DNA of 64,000 bases. Source: Microbacterium commune. GTDB taxonomy: Bacteria > Actinomycetota > Actinomycetes > Actinomycetales > Microbacteriaceae. A model generated the notes under the pieces. The model saw only the letters and a program-made list of their open reading frames with translations, searched no databases and was not told where the DNA came from. Of this stretch, positions 1-8,040 are shown one piece after another (within the stretch, counting starts at the first letter, position 1; the number at the start of each line of letters is the position of its first letter). The stretch spans positions 1,763,313 through 1,827,312 of the forward strand of contig NZ_JACSPX010000001.1 in assembly GCF_014836945.1 (NCBI RefSeq). Direction: 5' to 3'. A program made the translations under genes and the position numbers.

Positions 1-183
1 GGCGGACGCACCACGGTGTGGGTGCAGCCCAGCAGCTCGCTGGTGTTCAAGTACTTCGGCAGCCGTCAGCCCGCCATCAACCGCGCGTGGATCGAGGCGC
101 TCGCCTACACCGCCAACACCCCCAGCGGCCTGCACATGGTGCCCGAGCCGCCGGACGACCCGAACGCCGGTCTCGAGGGCTGA
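1..183 (+). CDS. DUF7882 family protein, C-terminal part (cut by window start)
   Basis: Frame 1 is open from the first base to a TGA at 181-183 and gives the last 60 residues of a protein whose start lies outside the window. The text TTVWVQPSSSLVFKYFGSRQ followed by INRAWIEALAYTANTPSGLHMVPEP matches the C-terminal half of the small DUF7882 domain proteins that are abundant in Microbacteriaceae and are often mislabelled as ATP-dependent DNA ligase. The function of the family is unknown. The short acidic tail after the domain is typical. Assignment is by recognition of the domain pattern. Confidence 0.75.
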   Translation, partial: GGRTTVWVQPSSSLVFKYFGSRQPAINRAWIEALAYTANTPSGLHMVPEPPDDPNAGLEG

Positions 184-202
184 TCCCGCCGCCGGCCTGC
201 GG

Positions 203-454
203 TCACCGACCGGTCTCTTCGTGCACCTCGCCTGAGGGCGCCTCGGTGCGCAGGTCGGTGGGTGCGTCGCCCGAGTGAAGCTGCTCGTCTCCCTCGGCGA
301 GGTCGCCCTGTCCGTCGTCTCCCAGCTCGGCGTCGATGGGCTCGTCACCCTGCGTGTCGGGTTGCAGATCCGGCCGCCCCGCGACCGCGGCATCCGCCGT
401 CGGGATCTCAGTGGTGGAGTCGTCGTCGGGATTCAGGGAATCGGTGCTCATCAT
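203..454 (-). CDS. small acidic hypothetical protein
   Basis: An 83-residue reading frame rich in Asp, Glu, Gly, Pro and Thr with no hydrophobic core, probably disordered. Start ATG at 454 (a second ATG follows at 451); an AAAGGA ribosome-binding sequence lies 5-8 nt upstream, which favours a real gene. It is convergent with the DUF7882 gene that ends at 183 and divergent from the SDR gene at 657. No family recognised; short acidic proteins of this kind are common beside stress genes in Microbacterium, but no role can be assigned. Confidence 0.6.
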   Translation of the reverse strand: MMSTDSLNPDDDSTTEIPTADAAVAGRPDLQPDTQGDEPIDAELGDDGQGDLAEGDEQLHSGDAPTDLRTEAPSGEVHEETGR

Positions 455-656
455 GCCGTCCTTTCGTCGTGGATGCCCAGCCTGGGCGATCCGGGAGGAC
501 GTCGCACGCCCCTTGACAGGATGCCGTCGGCCCGCCCTCGCGCGTGCCCTGGGTCGCGCGAGCTGTCAACCCCCTGGCCGGACCGCTCGCGCGAGGAGAG
601 GGTGAGCAGACTGGCAGAGGTGCCGGCACTCCCCACCGACTTCAGAGAGGCGCACG

Positions 657-1541
657 ATGAGCGACAACACCCCAGATCCTCGCCACCAGCACCACGATGA
701 GAAGTTCCCCCCTCAGCAGCAGACCCAGCCGGGTCTGACCGAGGAGACCAGGCCCACGCCCGATCACGGCGAGTCGTCATACCGGGGTCACGGTCGGCTC
801 ACCGGGCGTCGCGCGCTCATCACGGGCGGAGACTCAGGCATCGGTCGCGCGGTCGCCATCGCGTTCGCCCGGGAGGGCGCGGATGTCGCGATCGTGCACC
901 TGCCGGAGGAGCAGAAGGACGCCGATGACACGATCGCGCAGGTGGGCGACGCAGGGCGTCAGGGGCTGAGCATCGCCGGCGACCTGCGCGACGAGCAGTT
1001 CGCAGAGCAGGCCGTCGCCCGCGCCAGGGAGACCCTGGGCGGTCTGGACATCGTGGTGCTCAACGCCGCCTACCAGCACGACGTCGACGGCTTCGAATCG
1101 CTGAAGACCGACGAGATGCGCCGCGTGTTCGACACCAACATCCTCGGCACCCTGTTCACGGCGCGGGCGGCGTACCCGCACCTGGAAGCCGGCGCGAGCA
1201 TCATCGTGACCTCCTCGATCCAGGCCTACAACCCGTCGCCCGGCCTCATCGACTACGCCATGACGAAAGCGGCCCAGGTGGCGTTCGTCAAGGCGCTCGC
1301 AGCAGAGGCGGGGGAGCGCGGAATCCGCGTGAACGCCGTCGCACCGGGGCCCATCTGGACCCCGCTCATCCCGGCCACGGGCTGGGATGACACGAAGGTC
1401 GAGCAGTTCGGCAGCGACACCCCGCTGGGCAGGGCCGGTCAGCCGGCCGAGCTCGCCGGAGCGTACGTGTATCTCGCTACAGCCGAGTCTTCGTACACCT
1501 CGGGCACGGTGCTCGCGGTGACAGGAGGTAAGGCGCTATGA
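657..1541 (+). CDS. SDR family oxidoreductase (general-stress type)
   Basis: 294 residues, a classical short-chain dehydrogenase/reductase. The NAD(P)-binding motif TGGDSGIG is at about residues 56-63, the structural Asn near 161 (DTNILG), catalytic Ser at 186/187 and the YxxxK pair at Tyr200/Lys204 (YAMTK). The long hydrophilic N-terminal tail (HQHHDEKFPPQQQTQPG) is the hallmark of the stress-induced SDR subgroup related to Bacillus YhdF/YdaD and E. coli YghA; substrates of these are poorly defined. The start follows an AGAGAGG sequence. It overlaps the next gene by 4 nt (ATGA), so the two are translationally coupled. Confidence 0.88.
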   Translation: MSDNTPDPRHQHHDEKFPPQQQTQPGLTEETRPTPDHGESSYRGHGRLTGRRALITGGDSGIGRAVAIAFAREGADVAIVHLPEEQKDADDTIAQVGDAGRQGLSIAGDLRDEQFAEQAVARARETLGGLDIVVLNAAYQHDVDGFESLKTDEMRRVFDTNILGTLFTARAAYPHLEAGASIIVTSSIQAYNPSPGLIDYAMTKAAQVAFVKALAAEAGERGIRVNAVAPGPIWTPLIPATGWDDTKVEQFGSDTPLGRAGQPAELAGAYVYLATAESSYTSGTVLAVTGGKAL

Positions 1542-1846
1542 CCGTCATGCTCGACGACCCGATACCAGCCACCCCGCACGGGGACTGGGAGCTCACGCCG
1601 CTGGGTCGTGACAGCTGGCGCATCTGCGACCCGGCGCGACGTCATGCAGACGCCGACTGCCTGATCGCCTACGTCGACCGCTCGCCGACCGGCGTGCTCG
1701 ACGTGCTGTGGCTGCGCACCCCGTGCCCGCGGACGACGCGGTTCCGGGGCTTCAAGCAGCTGTTCGAGGCGCTGGACCTCGCCGTCGCGAACGCGTCGAA
1801 CCGGTCGCAGAAGCCGTCGCCGATCCCCGGGCGCCCTCCGCTCTGA
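1538..1846 (+). CDS. conserved hypothetical protein coupled to the SDR
   Basis: 102 residues, no recognised domain. An AGGAGGT sequence inside the SDR 3' end sits 8 nt before this ATG, and the start overlaps the SDR stop (ATGA), so translation looks real and coupled. The protein begins with a conserved-looking core (WELTPLGRDSWRICD, then LIAYVDRS) and ends in a basic, Pro-rich tail. It may be a small partner of the upstream stress SDR, but that rests only on the overlap. Confidence 0.7.
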   Translation: MTVMLDDPIPATPHGDWELTPLGRDSWRICDPARRHADADCLIAYVDRSPTGVLDVLWLRTPCPRTTRFRGFKQLFEALDLAVANASNRSQKPSPIPGRPPL

Positions 1847-1899
1847 ACCGCCCGGACGGCCACCGACACACACCGGCGGGGGACGCGTAGCCTCGAGTC

Positions 1900-2940
1900 A
1901 TGAGTGATCTGCGCGCCCTGCTGGGCATCCGGCATCCGGTCGTCCTCGCACCGTTCGGCGGCCTCTCGTCGGTCGAGCTCACCGCAGCCGTGAGCAGCGC
2001 CGGTGGCCTCGGCTCGTACGGTCTGTACGGATACGACGGCGATCGCATCCGACAGACCGCTGCCGCGCTGCGCGCCGCCACCGCGGCGCCGTTCGCCCTG
2101 AACATCTGGCTGCCGACGGGCGACGAGGTGGCACCGGGCGACGAGCACGAACGGCACGCCGCCGCTCTCACGGACTTCTTCGATGAGGTCGGCATCGACG
2201 TGCCGGCCCGCCCCGAGCGGTACCTGCCCAGCCTCGACGAGCAGCTCGACGCCATCTGGCAGGCCGCCCCCGCCGCGCTGAGCGTGGTCTTCGGCGTGCC
2301 CTCGGACGCGCTCGTCGACGAGGCCCGCGGCCGCGGCATCCGGGTCATCGGCACCGCGACGACGGTCGCCGAGGCGCGCGCGCTCGAGCAGGTGGGTGTC
2401 GACGCCATCGTCGCTACGGGCGCCGAGGCCGCCGGGCACCGGGTGTCGTTCCTGCGACCGGCTGAGGAGTCGCTGGTCGGGCTGGTCTCGCTGGTGCCGC
2501 AGGTGGCGGATGCCGTGCGCGTGCCCGTCATCGCCGCCGGTGGCATCGCCGACCGGCGCGGCGCCGCGGCCGCGTTCGCGCTCGGAGCGTCAGGCGTGCA
2601 GGTCGGCACGTCCTTCCTCGTGACCGCGGAGTCGGCGGCCAACGACGCGCACCGCGCGGCGATCCGTTCCACCGCCGCCGACGAGAGCGTGCTCACCCGG
2701 GCGATGAGCGGACGGCTGTCACGCGGAGCCGCCAATCGCGCTGTGCGGCAGATCGAGGCATCCGCGACCATCGCCCCGTTCCCGGCGCAGAACTGGCTGA
2801 CCGGCCGCTTCCGGGCCGTGGCCGCTCAGCGCGGCATGGGCGAGCTGCAGTCGCTGTGGCTCGGCCAGTCCGCTCCGCTGGCCCGCGGCCGCACAGCCGC
2901 CGAGGTGTTCGCCGAGCTGGTGGCGGGTCTGCCCGCCTGA
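1900..2940 (+). CDS. nitronate monooxygenase family flavoprotein
   Basis: 346 residues of the NMO/2-nitropropane dioxygenase TIM-barrel family, which oxidises alkyl nitronates with FMN and O2. Seen: the N-terminal HPVVLAPFGG strand, the GTATTVAEA strand, the GAEAAGH segment that matches the family GxEAGGH motif with the catalytic His, the phosphate-binding VPVIAAGGIADRRGAAAAFALGA segment and the downstream GASGVQVGTSF. Start: ATG 1900 lies 6 nt after a TAGCCT hexamer, with no ribosome-binding site, so the transcript is probably leaderless. It is a single gene convergent with purU. A related enoyl reductase function cannot be excluded. Confidence 0.87.
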   Translation: MSDLRALLGIRHPVVLAPFGGLSSVELTAAVSSAGGLGSYGLYGYDGDRIRQTAAALRAATAAPFALNIWLPTGDEVAPGDEHERHAAALTDFFDEVGIDVPARPERYLPSLDEQLDAIWQAAPAALSVVFGVPSDALVDEARGRGIRVIGTATTVAEARALEQVGVDAIVATGAEAAGHRVSFLRPAEESLVGLVSLVPQVADAVRVPVIAAGGIADRRGAAAAFALGASGVQVGTSFLVTAESAANDAHRAAIRSTAADESVLTRAMSGRLSRGAANRAVRQIEASATIAPFPAQNWLTGRFRAVAAQRGMGELQSLWLGQSAPLARGRTAAEVFAELVAGLPA

Positions 2941-2959
2941 CCCACCGCGCGGTGGATCC

Positions 2960-3811
2960 TCAGAGGATGACGGTGGATCGACCGTGCACGATCACGCGGT
3001 CCTCGGCGTGCCATTTCACGGCACGCGCGAGCACGTAGCGCTCCACGTCGGCGCCGCGCCGCTGCAGCTCCGCCGCCGACTCGGCGTGCGTGACACGCGT
3101 GACGTCCTGCTCGATGATCGGGCCCTCGTCGAGGTCGGCGGTCGCGTAGTGCGCGGTGGCCCCGATGAGCTTCACGCCGCGTTCCTTGGCGCGCGCATAC
3201 GGGTTCGCGCCGATGAACGCCGGCAGGAACGAGTGGTGGATGTTGATCACCGGGGCGCCGAGGCGCTCGATGAAGTCGTCGGTGAGGATCTGCATGTACC
3301 TGGCCAGCACGACCAGGTCGACATTGCCCTGCAGCAGCTCGAGCTGACGGGCCTCCATCGCGGCCTTGTCGCCGGCGGGGATGTGCATGAACGGCACCCC
3401 GAACGAGCGCACCGACTCGGCCAGGTCGGGATGGTTCGAGATCACCATGGTCACATCGATGTCGAGCTCGCCACGCTGCGTCCGCCACAGCAGCTCCATC
3501 AGGCAGTGGTCGTACTTCGACACGAAGATCGCCACGCGCTTGCGCTTCGAGGTGTCGTGCAGCGACCAGTCCATCCCGAAGCGCTCGGCGACCTCGGTGA
3601 TCGAGGCCTCGAGCTCCGGACGACGCGCGGTGAGGCCTTCCAGGTGGATCACCGTGCGCTGGAAGAACCGCCCGCCCTCCTCGTCGGTGGAGTGCTGGTC
3701 GAGGGAGATGATGTTCGCCCCGTGCGCCGCCAGAACTCCGGCGACGGCCGCGACGATGCCCGGCTGGTCGTCGCAGGCGATGAGAAGGCGTGCGGTGTCG
3801 GTGTGCGGCAT
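2960..3811 (-). CDS. purU: formyltetrahydrofolate deformylase PurU
   Basis: 283 residues. Hydrolyses 10-formyl-THF to THF and formate, balancing one-carbon pools and feeding formate to purine synthesis. An N-terminal ACT domain (LLIACDDQPGIVAAVAGVLA) is followed by the formyltransferase domain: RVAIFVSKYDHCLMELLWR, the active-site NIHHSFLPAF with its Asn and His, and GATAHYATADLDEGPII with the catalytic Asp, the Asn-His-Asp set of the family. The frame is open far upstream, but ATG 3811 is chosen because an AGGAG lies 5-6 nt before it and the ACT domain starts there. It converges with the NMO gene and diverges from the gene at 3887. Confidence 0.95.
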   Translation of the reverse strand: MPHTDTARLLIACDDQPGIVAAVAGVLAAHGANIISLDQHSTDEEGGRFFQRTVIHLEGLTARRPELEASITEVAERFGMDWSLHDTSKRKRVAIFVSKYDHCLMELLWRTQRGELDIDVTMVISNHPDLAESVRSFGVPFMHIPAGDKAAMEARQLELLQGNVDLVVLARYMQILTDDFIERLGAPVINIHHSFLPAFIGANPYARAKERGVKLIGATAHYATADLDEGPIIEQDVTRVTHAESAAELQRRGADVERYVLARAVKWHAEDRVIVHGRSTVIL

Positions 3812-3886
3812 GGATGCTCCTGAACTGGGGTGTGTGTCGATTCTGCCCGCATCCTGCGGGGCGCGCCCAATCGTTACCCTTGACGC

Positions 3887-4348
3887 ATGGGCGCCACCGA
3901 GGATCTGCTGCGGGATGCGAGGGCTCGTCTCGTCGGCGCCCCGCGCGAGTCGCTCGGCCGCGAGCGCACCTCCCGGTGGCGCGCGGATCGGATCGTGCGG
4001 GCGGGTGCCGCGTGGCATCTGGGCGTGCTGCTGCTCACCGACGACGAGGTGCTGTCCACCGCCGAGATCCTGCGCGCTGCCGAGCCGGTGCGCCGCGGGT
4101 ACCCGGCCGAATCGGCCCGTGCCAGAGCCGAGCGGCGGGCGCAGGCGCGCCGGGGAGGCTTCGCCGAGGGCGAGGTCGTGCACGTCGGCTGGCACGTGCT
4201 CGATGTCGCGGCGGTGGACGCCGGCGGGGCGTCCGGCCCGCTGGCCATGGTCGATCAGGTGCCGAGGGTGCGCTGGTCGCCGGGCGGCGCGCTCGTGCCC
4301 CTGCAGGGCTATCTCGACGAGCGGATCGTTCTGGCGCTCGGCGGCTGA
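3887..4348 (+). CDS. conserved actinobacterial hypothetical protein
   Basis: 153 residues, mostly helical by composition with many Ala and Arg. Notable segments are RIVRAGAAWHLGVLLLTDDEVLSTAEILRA, EPVRRGYPAESARARAERRA and a beta-rich C-terminal part. I recognise it as a conserved protein of Microbacterium relatives that is sometimes labelled glutaminase, a name for which nothing in the sequence gives support. ATG 3887 follows a TACCCT hexamer by 6 nt with no ribosome-binding site, so it is probably leaderless. The gene diverges from purU. Confidence 0.75.
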   Translation: MGATEDLLRDARARLVGAPRESLGRERTSRWRADRIVRAGAAWHLGVLLLTDDEVLSTAEILRAAEPVRRGYPAESARARAERRAQARRGGFAEGEVVHVGWHVLDVAAVDAGGASGPLAMVDQVPRVRWSPGGALVPLQGYLDERIVLALGG

Positions 4349-4408
4349 GCGCATCCTCGGCGCCCGAGCGATCTCTCGACCGTCTGACCGTGCCCGCGGG
4401 TGGCGCGG

Positions 4409-5121
4409 TCAGTCGCCGACCAGTCGCGAGAATCGGGCGAGCAGGTCGTGGCCGTCGACGGAGGCGTCGAGGATCGCACGCTCGGTGCGCTCGTAGTCGC
4501 GCGGGTCGAAGTAGCCGGATGCCCGGTACACCGCCATGCGATCGGCGAAGTCCTGCGGCGACGCCTCGGGATGGAACTGCGTGGCGTACAGCCGCTCTCC
4601 GACGCGATAGGCCTGCACCGTGCAGGCGTCGTTCGTGGCGAGCAGCACCGCGCCGGGAGGTGTCTCGCGCGCCGACTCCTTGTGCGCGGTGAACACCGAC
4701 AGTGCAGGGCCGGGGCCGAGCACGGGATCCGCGACGCCGGCGTCGGTCAGCTGCACGGTGGTCGCGCTGGCAGGCTCGGGCTGATCGGTGTGCACGCCAC
4801 CGCCGAGCATCCTCGTCACCACCCCGATGCCGTAGCAGGTGAACAGGGCGGTCGCGTGGCCGTCGAGCGCTCGGCGGGCGATGCGCTCGAGGTCGTGCTC
4901 GACCGCCCGCTGGTGCTCGCCCTTCTCGGCATCCGTCACGTTGAACGGCGACCCGCCGACGACGAAGCCGTCGTATTGCTGCCACTCCACCGTCTCGAGC
5001 GACGCGTGCAGCAGATCGACGCGGTCGAGTGTCGTCAGGTCCAGCCCACGGCGAAACGAACGGTGCTCGGCATCGGCCGCCATCCGCTCGGGTCGAACGC
5101 ACACGTACAGCACCGAGGACA
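4409..5121 (-). CDS. type 1 glutamine amidotransferase (GMP synthase-like)
   Basis: About 237 residues of the class-I glutamine amidotransferase fold, which releases ammonia from glutamine. The nucleophile elbow is FTCYGIG with its Cys, and the His-Glu of the triad is in QFHPEASPQ; the oxyanion strand VVGGSPFNV is also present. No synthetase domain is attached, as in the stand-alone GuaA-like proteins of actinobacteria whose acceptor is unknown. The first codon is ATG at about 5122; TAGAAT lies 6 nt upstream with no ribosome-binding site, so the mRNA is probably leaderless. Confidence 0.87.
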
Positions 5122-5164
5122 TGCGCCGATTCTATTGGCCCCGAGCCCCGCGACCCCGCCGGGG

Positions 5165-5890
5165 TCAGCGCGACGAGTTCGCGGTGCGTCCCCGCACCAC
5201 TCCGACGAACGTCTCGACGTCCGGCGTCGTCGCCTCCCGCTTCCAGGCGAGGGCGACGGTCGAGGTGCGCCCGCCGACGAGCGGGCGGTAGTCGACGTCC
5301 TTGCGGTAGTGCAGCCGGGCGAGCGACATCGGCACGATCAGGATACCGACGCCGGTCGCGACGGTCGCGACGGCGTCTTCGGTGGTCTCGATCGTCGGGA
5401 AATCCGGTGCCCGGGTGGGCAGGTCGAGCGGACCGAGCACGTCGTCGGCGGGGGTGATCAGCACCTGCCCGGCGAGGTCGTCGGCCTCGATCCGGTCGGT
5501 CGCCATCAGGAAGGAATCGATGGATGCCAGGACCACCGGGACCTCGTCGTAGAGCGGGATCACGTGCAGCTCGTCACGGTCATCGAGCGGCAGACGCACG
5601 AGGGCCGCGTCGAGGTCGTCGAGGGCTGCACGCTGGACGGCGACGGCGATCGGGACGAGCTCGATGTCGACGTGCGGCATCCGCTGCTTCCAGGAACCCA
5701 CCCACTTGCCGGGCGTGGCGCCGGGGATGATGCCGAGGCGGAAGCTGCGCGGCGTCTCGTCGACAGGCGGCGTGGGCGCGGGCTGCGCCGCAGGGCGAGG
5801 GGTGCGCTTCTGTGCCGGCTTCTGCGGCTTCTGCGGCTTCGCGGGGCGCGGCCGCCCGCCCTTCGGAGCGCGGCGCCGGTCGTTCTTCAC
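5165..5890 (-). CDS. LysR substrate-binding-domain protein lacking the DNA-binding domain
   Basis: 241 residues. Residues 1-45 are a Lys/Arg/Pro/Ala-rich tail (repeats of KPQKP), then from about 50 (FRLGIIPGATPGKWVGSW) comes a periplasmic-binding-protein-like fold as in the effector domain of LysR regulators, with GQVLITPADDVLGP and TGVGILIVPMSLARL. The winged helix that LysR proteins carry at the N-terminus is absent. GTG 5890 follows TACGCT by 6 nt, a leaderless layout, so the start looks genuine and the missing domain is not an annotation error. It may sense a small molecule or bind nucleic acid through the basic tail; both are inferences. Confidence 0.82.
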   Translation of the reverse strand: MKNDRRRAPKGGRPRPAKPQKPQKPAQKRTPRPAAQPAPTPPVDETPRSFRLGIIPGATPGKWVGSWKQRMPHVDIELVPIAVAVQRAALDDLDAALVRLPLDDRDELHVIPLYDEVPVVLASIDSFLMATDRIEADDLAGQVLITPADDVLGPLDLPTRAPDFPTIETTEDAVATVATGVGILIVPMSLARLHYRKDVDYRPLVGGRTSTVALAWKREATTPDVETFVGVVRGRTANSSR

Positions 5891-5975
5891 CGGTTCAGCG
5901 TACCCGCCGCCAGGCCGTTCTCCTCCAGGACCCCGCCACTTCCCGATCGTGACGGTGGCTGCTGCGAGCGCAGAA

Positions 5976-6007
5976 GAGCCCGCCGGTCGGTGCCGACCGG
6001 CGGGCTC
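5976..6007 (-). terminator. hairpin terminator after the beta-helix gene
   Basis: A perfect 15-bp inverted repeat (GAGCCCGCCGGTCGG and its complement) with a tight centre lies 13 nt after the stop codon of the gene ending at 6020 on the minus strand. It is followed in that direction by TTCTG. It is a strong stem but has only a poor T tract, as usual in high-GC genomes. Confidence 0.7.
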
Positions 6008-6019
6008 AGGCGGAGGGGG

Positions 6020-6427
6020 TCAGGCTGCGAGCCAGAGCCCCTTCCGGTCGGTGATGATCGTGAGGCCGGGAGCCACGTTCTCGTCGTGCCCGATGCGCGT
6101 GCCCCGCGCGACCTGCGCTCCCGCGCCGATCTCGGTGCGCACGCCGATCCACGCGCCGTCGCCGACCGCCGCTCCGGCGCCGATGTGTGCGTGTGCGTCG
6201 ATCCGCGCGTTCTCGCCGATCACGGCATCCGGCTCCACCCAGGCGCCGCGCGCGACACGCGCTCCGGCCCCCACTCGGGCGCCGGGTTCGACATAGGCGC
6301 CGGCTTCGATGAGAGCCTTCGGATGCACCTTCGCGCCGTGCGCGACGAGTCCGCGGCCGTTGACATGCTTGCGGTACCGCAGCGTGGCGCCCTGGTCGTC
6401 CTCGATATCGATGTAGTTCTTACCCAC
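6020..6427 (-). CDS. left-handed beta-helix (hexapeptide-repeat) protein
   Basis: 135 residues made almost entirely of hexapeptide repeats from about residue 25 to 120 (GAKVHP, GAYVEP, GARVGA, GARVAR, GAWVEP, GENARI, GAHIGA and so on), which form a left-handed parallel beta-helix as in DapD/GlmU-type acyltransferases. No second domain that would bind the acceptor is present, so whether it is an enzyme is open. The start is GTG 6427, with GGAGGAAAC directly upstream as ribosome-binding site. A strong hairpin follows the stop. Confidence 0.8.
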   Translation of the reverse strand: MGKNYIDIEDDQGATLRYRKHVNGRGLVAHGAKVHPKALIEAGAYVEPGARVGAGARVARGAWVEPDAVIGENARIDAHAHIGAGAAVGDGAWIGVRTEIGAGAQVARGTRIGHDENVAPGLTIITDRKGLWLAA

Positions 6428-6506
6428 GTTTCCTCCCGTGTCCGGAGTCTTCCGGAGATATCTACAACAGGGAGGGGGCTTGATTCATTCCCCGTTTGGG
6501 ATTAGT

Positions 6507-7280
6507 TCACCGTTGGCAGTTCGGACACCAGAATGTGATGCGCTCGCGGGTCGGATCCGCGCCCAGTTCGCCCCTGCGGATGGGCGTGCCGCAGCGCCGG
6601 CACGCGCGCCCCGCCCGGCCGTAGACCCAGTCGGTGAACCCGCGTCTCGCGTCACCGGTGAAGGTGCGATCCATCCGGTCGCGGTTCGCCCGGATCGTGC
6701 GCACTCCGAGGTCCAGCAGGGCGGGAACATCGACATCCGCGGTCGGCGTCTCGGGGCGGACACCGCGGAGGAACAGCAGTTCGGCGGCGTACTCGTTGCC
6801 GAACCCTGCGACGTTGCGCTGGTCGAGCAGGGCGACGTGGATCGGTCGGGTATCGGTGCCGAGCCGTCGGATCGCCTCGTCGCGATCCCAGGCATCGGAG
6901 AGCGGATCGGGCCCGAGGTGGTCGACCAGTGCGCCCTCGTCGCGGGTGGGCACGAGCTTCACCTCGGCGATGTCGACGCCGACCGCGTCGTGCTCGGCGG
7001 TGCCGACGATCGCCCGCACCTTGAAGGCGGGGTGACGCCACCTCTCACCCGGGCGGTAGGTGAACCAGGCGCCGTCCATGCGCAGATGGGAATGCAGGGT
7101 GAACTCGCCGATGCGCATCAGCAGGTGCTTGCCACGGGGGACGACCTCGTGCACGATCTGCCCGGTGAGGTCGGCGGTCGCCAGACGCGGCACGCGCAGA
7201 TCGAAGCGCGTGACCTCCTGGTCGCGCAGCGCGGCGTCGAGGCGCTTCGCGGCGCGGTAGATGGTGTCGCCCTCAGGCAT
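6507..7280 (-). CDS. nei: Fpg/Nei family DNA glycosylase (endonuclease VIII-like)
   Basis: 257 residues. Removes oxidised bases and nicks abasic sites by a Schiff-base lyase step. The mature N-terminus PEGDTIYRAAKRLDAAL supplies Pro2 and Glu3; the helix-two-turn-helix region contains NVAGFGNEYAAELLFL; the C-terminal zinc finger CRRCGTP...CPNCQ has all four Cys and the DNA-binding Arg region. The PEGDTIYR start marks the Nei rather than Fpg branch. ATG 7280 must be the start because Pro2 is catalytic. The upstream EI24 gene ends at 7273, an 8-nt overlap, so translation is coupled. Nei-type genes sit beside lhr in other actinobacteria (for example Mycobacterium), and here lhr is two genes upstream. 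Confidence 0.93.
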   Translation of the reverse strand: MPEGDTIYRAAKRLDAALRDQEVTRFDLRVPRLATADLTGQIVHEVVPRGKHLLMRIGEFTLHSHLRMDGAWFTYRPGERWRHPAFKVRAIVGTAEHDAVGVDIAEVKLVPTRDEGALVDHLGPDPLSDAWDRDEAIRRLGTDTRPIHVALLDQRNVAGFGNEYAAELLFLRGVRPETPTADVDVPALLDLGVRTIRANRDRMDRTFTGDARRGFTDWVYGRAGRACRRCGTPIRRGELGADPTRERITFWCPNCQR

Positions 7281-8028
7281 GGCCCGCCGCCGTCGTAGAG
7301 CGGTCGGACAGCAGGTCGCGCGCCAGCACGGTGGCGCCGGCGACCGCGGGCGGCATGACGAACACCGCACCGAGCGGCACCATGAAGCACAGCTGCACGG
7401 CCGCGCCGAACCCGAGCAGGCGCGCGCGACGCCCCGCGAAGAGCCGCGAGCGGTCGACGGTCGGGATGTCGCGGGCGTTCAGCGCGCGGCCGGTGAGCTC
7501 GCGAGCGAGCAGACGGCCGGTGAGCAGCACGCCGGCGACCGCGGCGAGCGGGGCGCCGACGAGGGGGACGAAGCCCAGCGCGAGGGCGAGCAGGGCGACG
7601 AGGGCGCCGAGGGCGATCAGGCGGATGCTCTCGCCGAGTGCCACGAGGAATCCGCCGTCCCCCTCGGGCACCTCGCCGCCGAGATCGGTCTCGATCGCAC
7701 GCCAGATCCGCTGGTAGAAGGGGTCGCCGATCAGCAGCGTAAGGGCGGTGAACGTCACGCTCGCCAGCGCCAGCACGGCGATCGTCGCGACCACCCCGAC
7801 GACGGCACGCACGGCATCCCGCCAGAACGGCTCCCACCCATCGGCGAACGGCGTCGCCCAGGCGGTGAGGCCACCGAGATTCAGCAGCAGCGGGATGATC
7901 GCCGCGGCCAGCAGCGCGAGGGCGATCAGGCCGGGCACGAGGCCGAGCGCCATCAGGCCCGGGCGTCGCCGCCAGTACGCGAAGCCGCGTCCGAGGCAGC
8001 GGATGCCGGTGAAGAACTCGCTGACCAT
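7273..8028 (-). CDS. EI24 domain membrane protein (CysZ-like)
   Basis: 251 residues from ATG 8028; the frame extends to a TTG at 8040, which I consider less likely. Five or so hydrophobic segments (LMALGLVPGLIALALLAAAI, VGVVATIAVLALASVTFTAL, ALGALVALLALALGFVPLV and others) and the RARLLGFGAAVQLCFMVPLGA region fit the EI24 (PF07264) fold, which includes the CysZ sulfate permease. Cargo in actinobacteria is unknown. It lies between lhr (the lhr stop abuts the start) and nei (8-nt overlap), so it is the middle gene of a three-gene operon. Confidence 0.83.
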   Translation of the reverse strand: MVSEFFTGIRCLGRGFAYWRRRPGLMALGLVPGLIALALLAAAIIPLLLNLGGLTAWATPFADGWEPFWRDAVRAVVGVVATIAVLALASVTFTALTLLIGDPFYQRIWRAIETDLGGEVPEGDGGFLVALGESIRLIALGALVALLALALGFVPLVGAPLAAVAGVLLTGRLLARELTGRALNARDIPTVDRSRLFAGRRARLLGFGAAVQLCFMVPLGAVFVMPPAVAGATVLARDLLSDRSTTAAGHA

Positions 8029-8040
8029 GAGTGAAGTCAA

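Noticed and set aside
513..569. TTGACAG and CTGTCAA as divergent -35 boxes for the genes at 454 and 657
   Set aside because: No acceptable -10 lies 16-19 nt downstream on either strand; the inverted heptamers may be coincidental.
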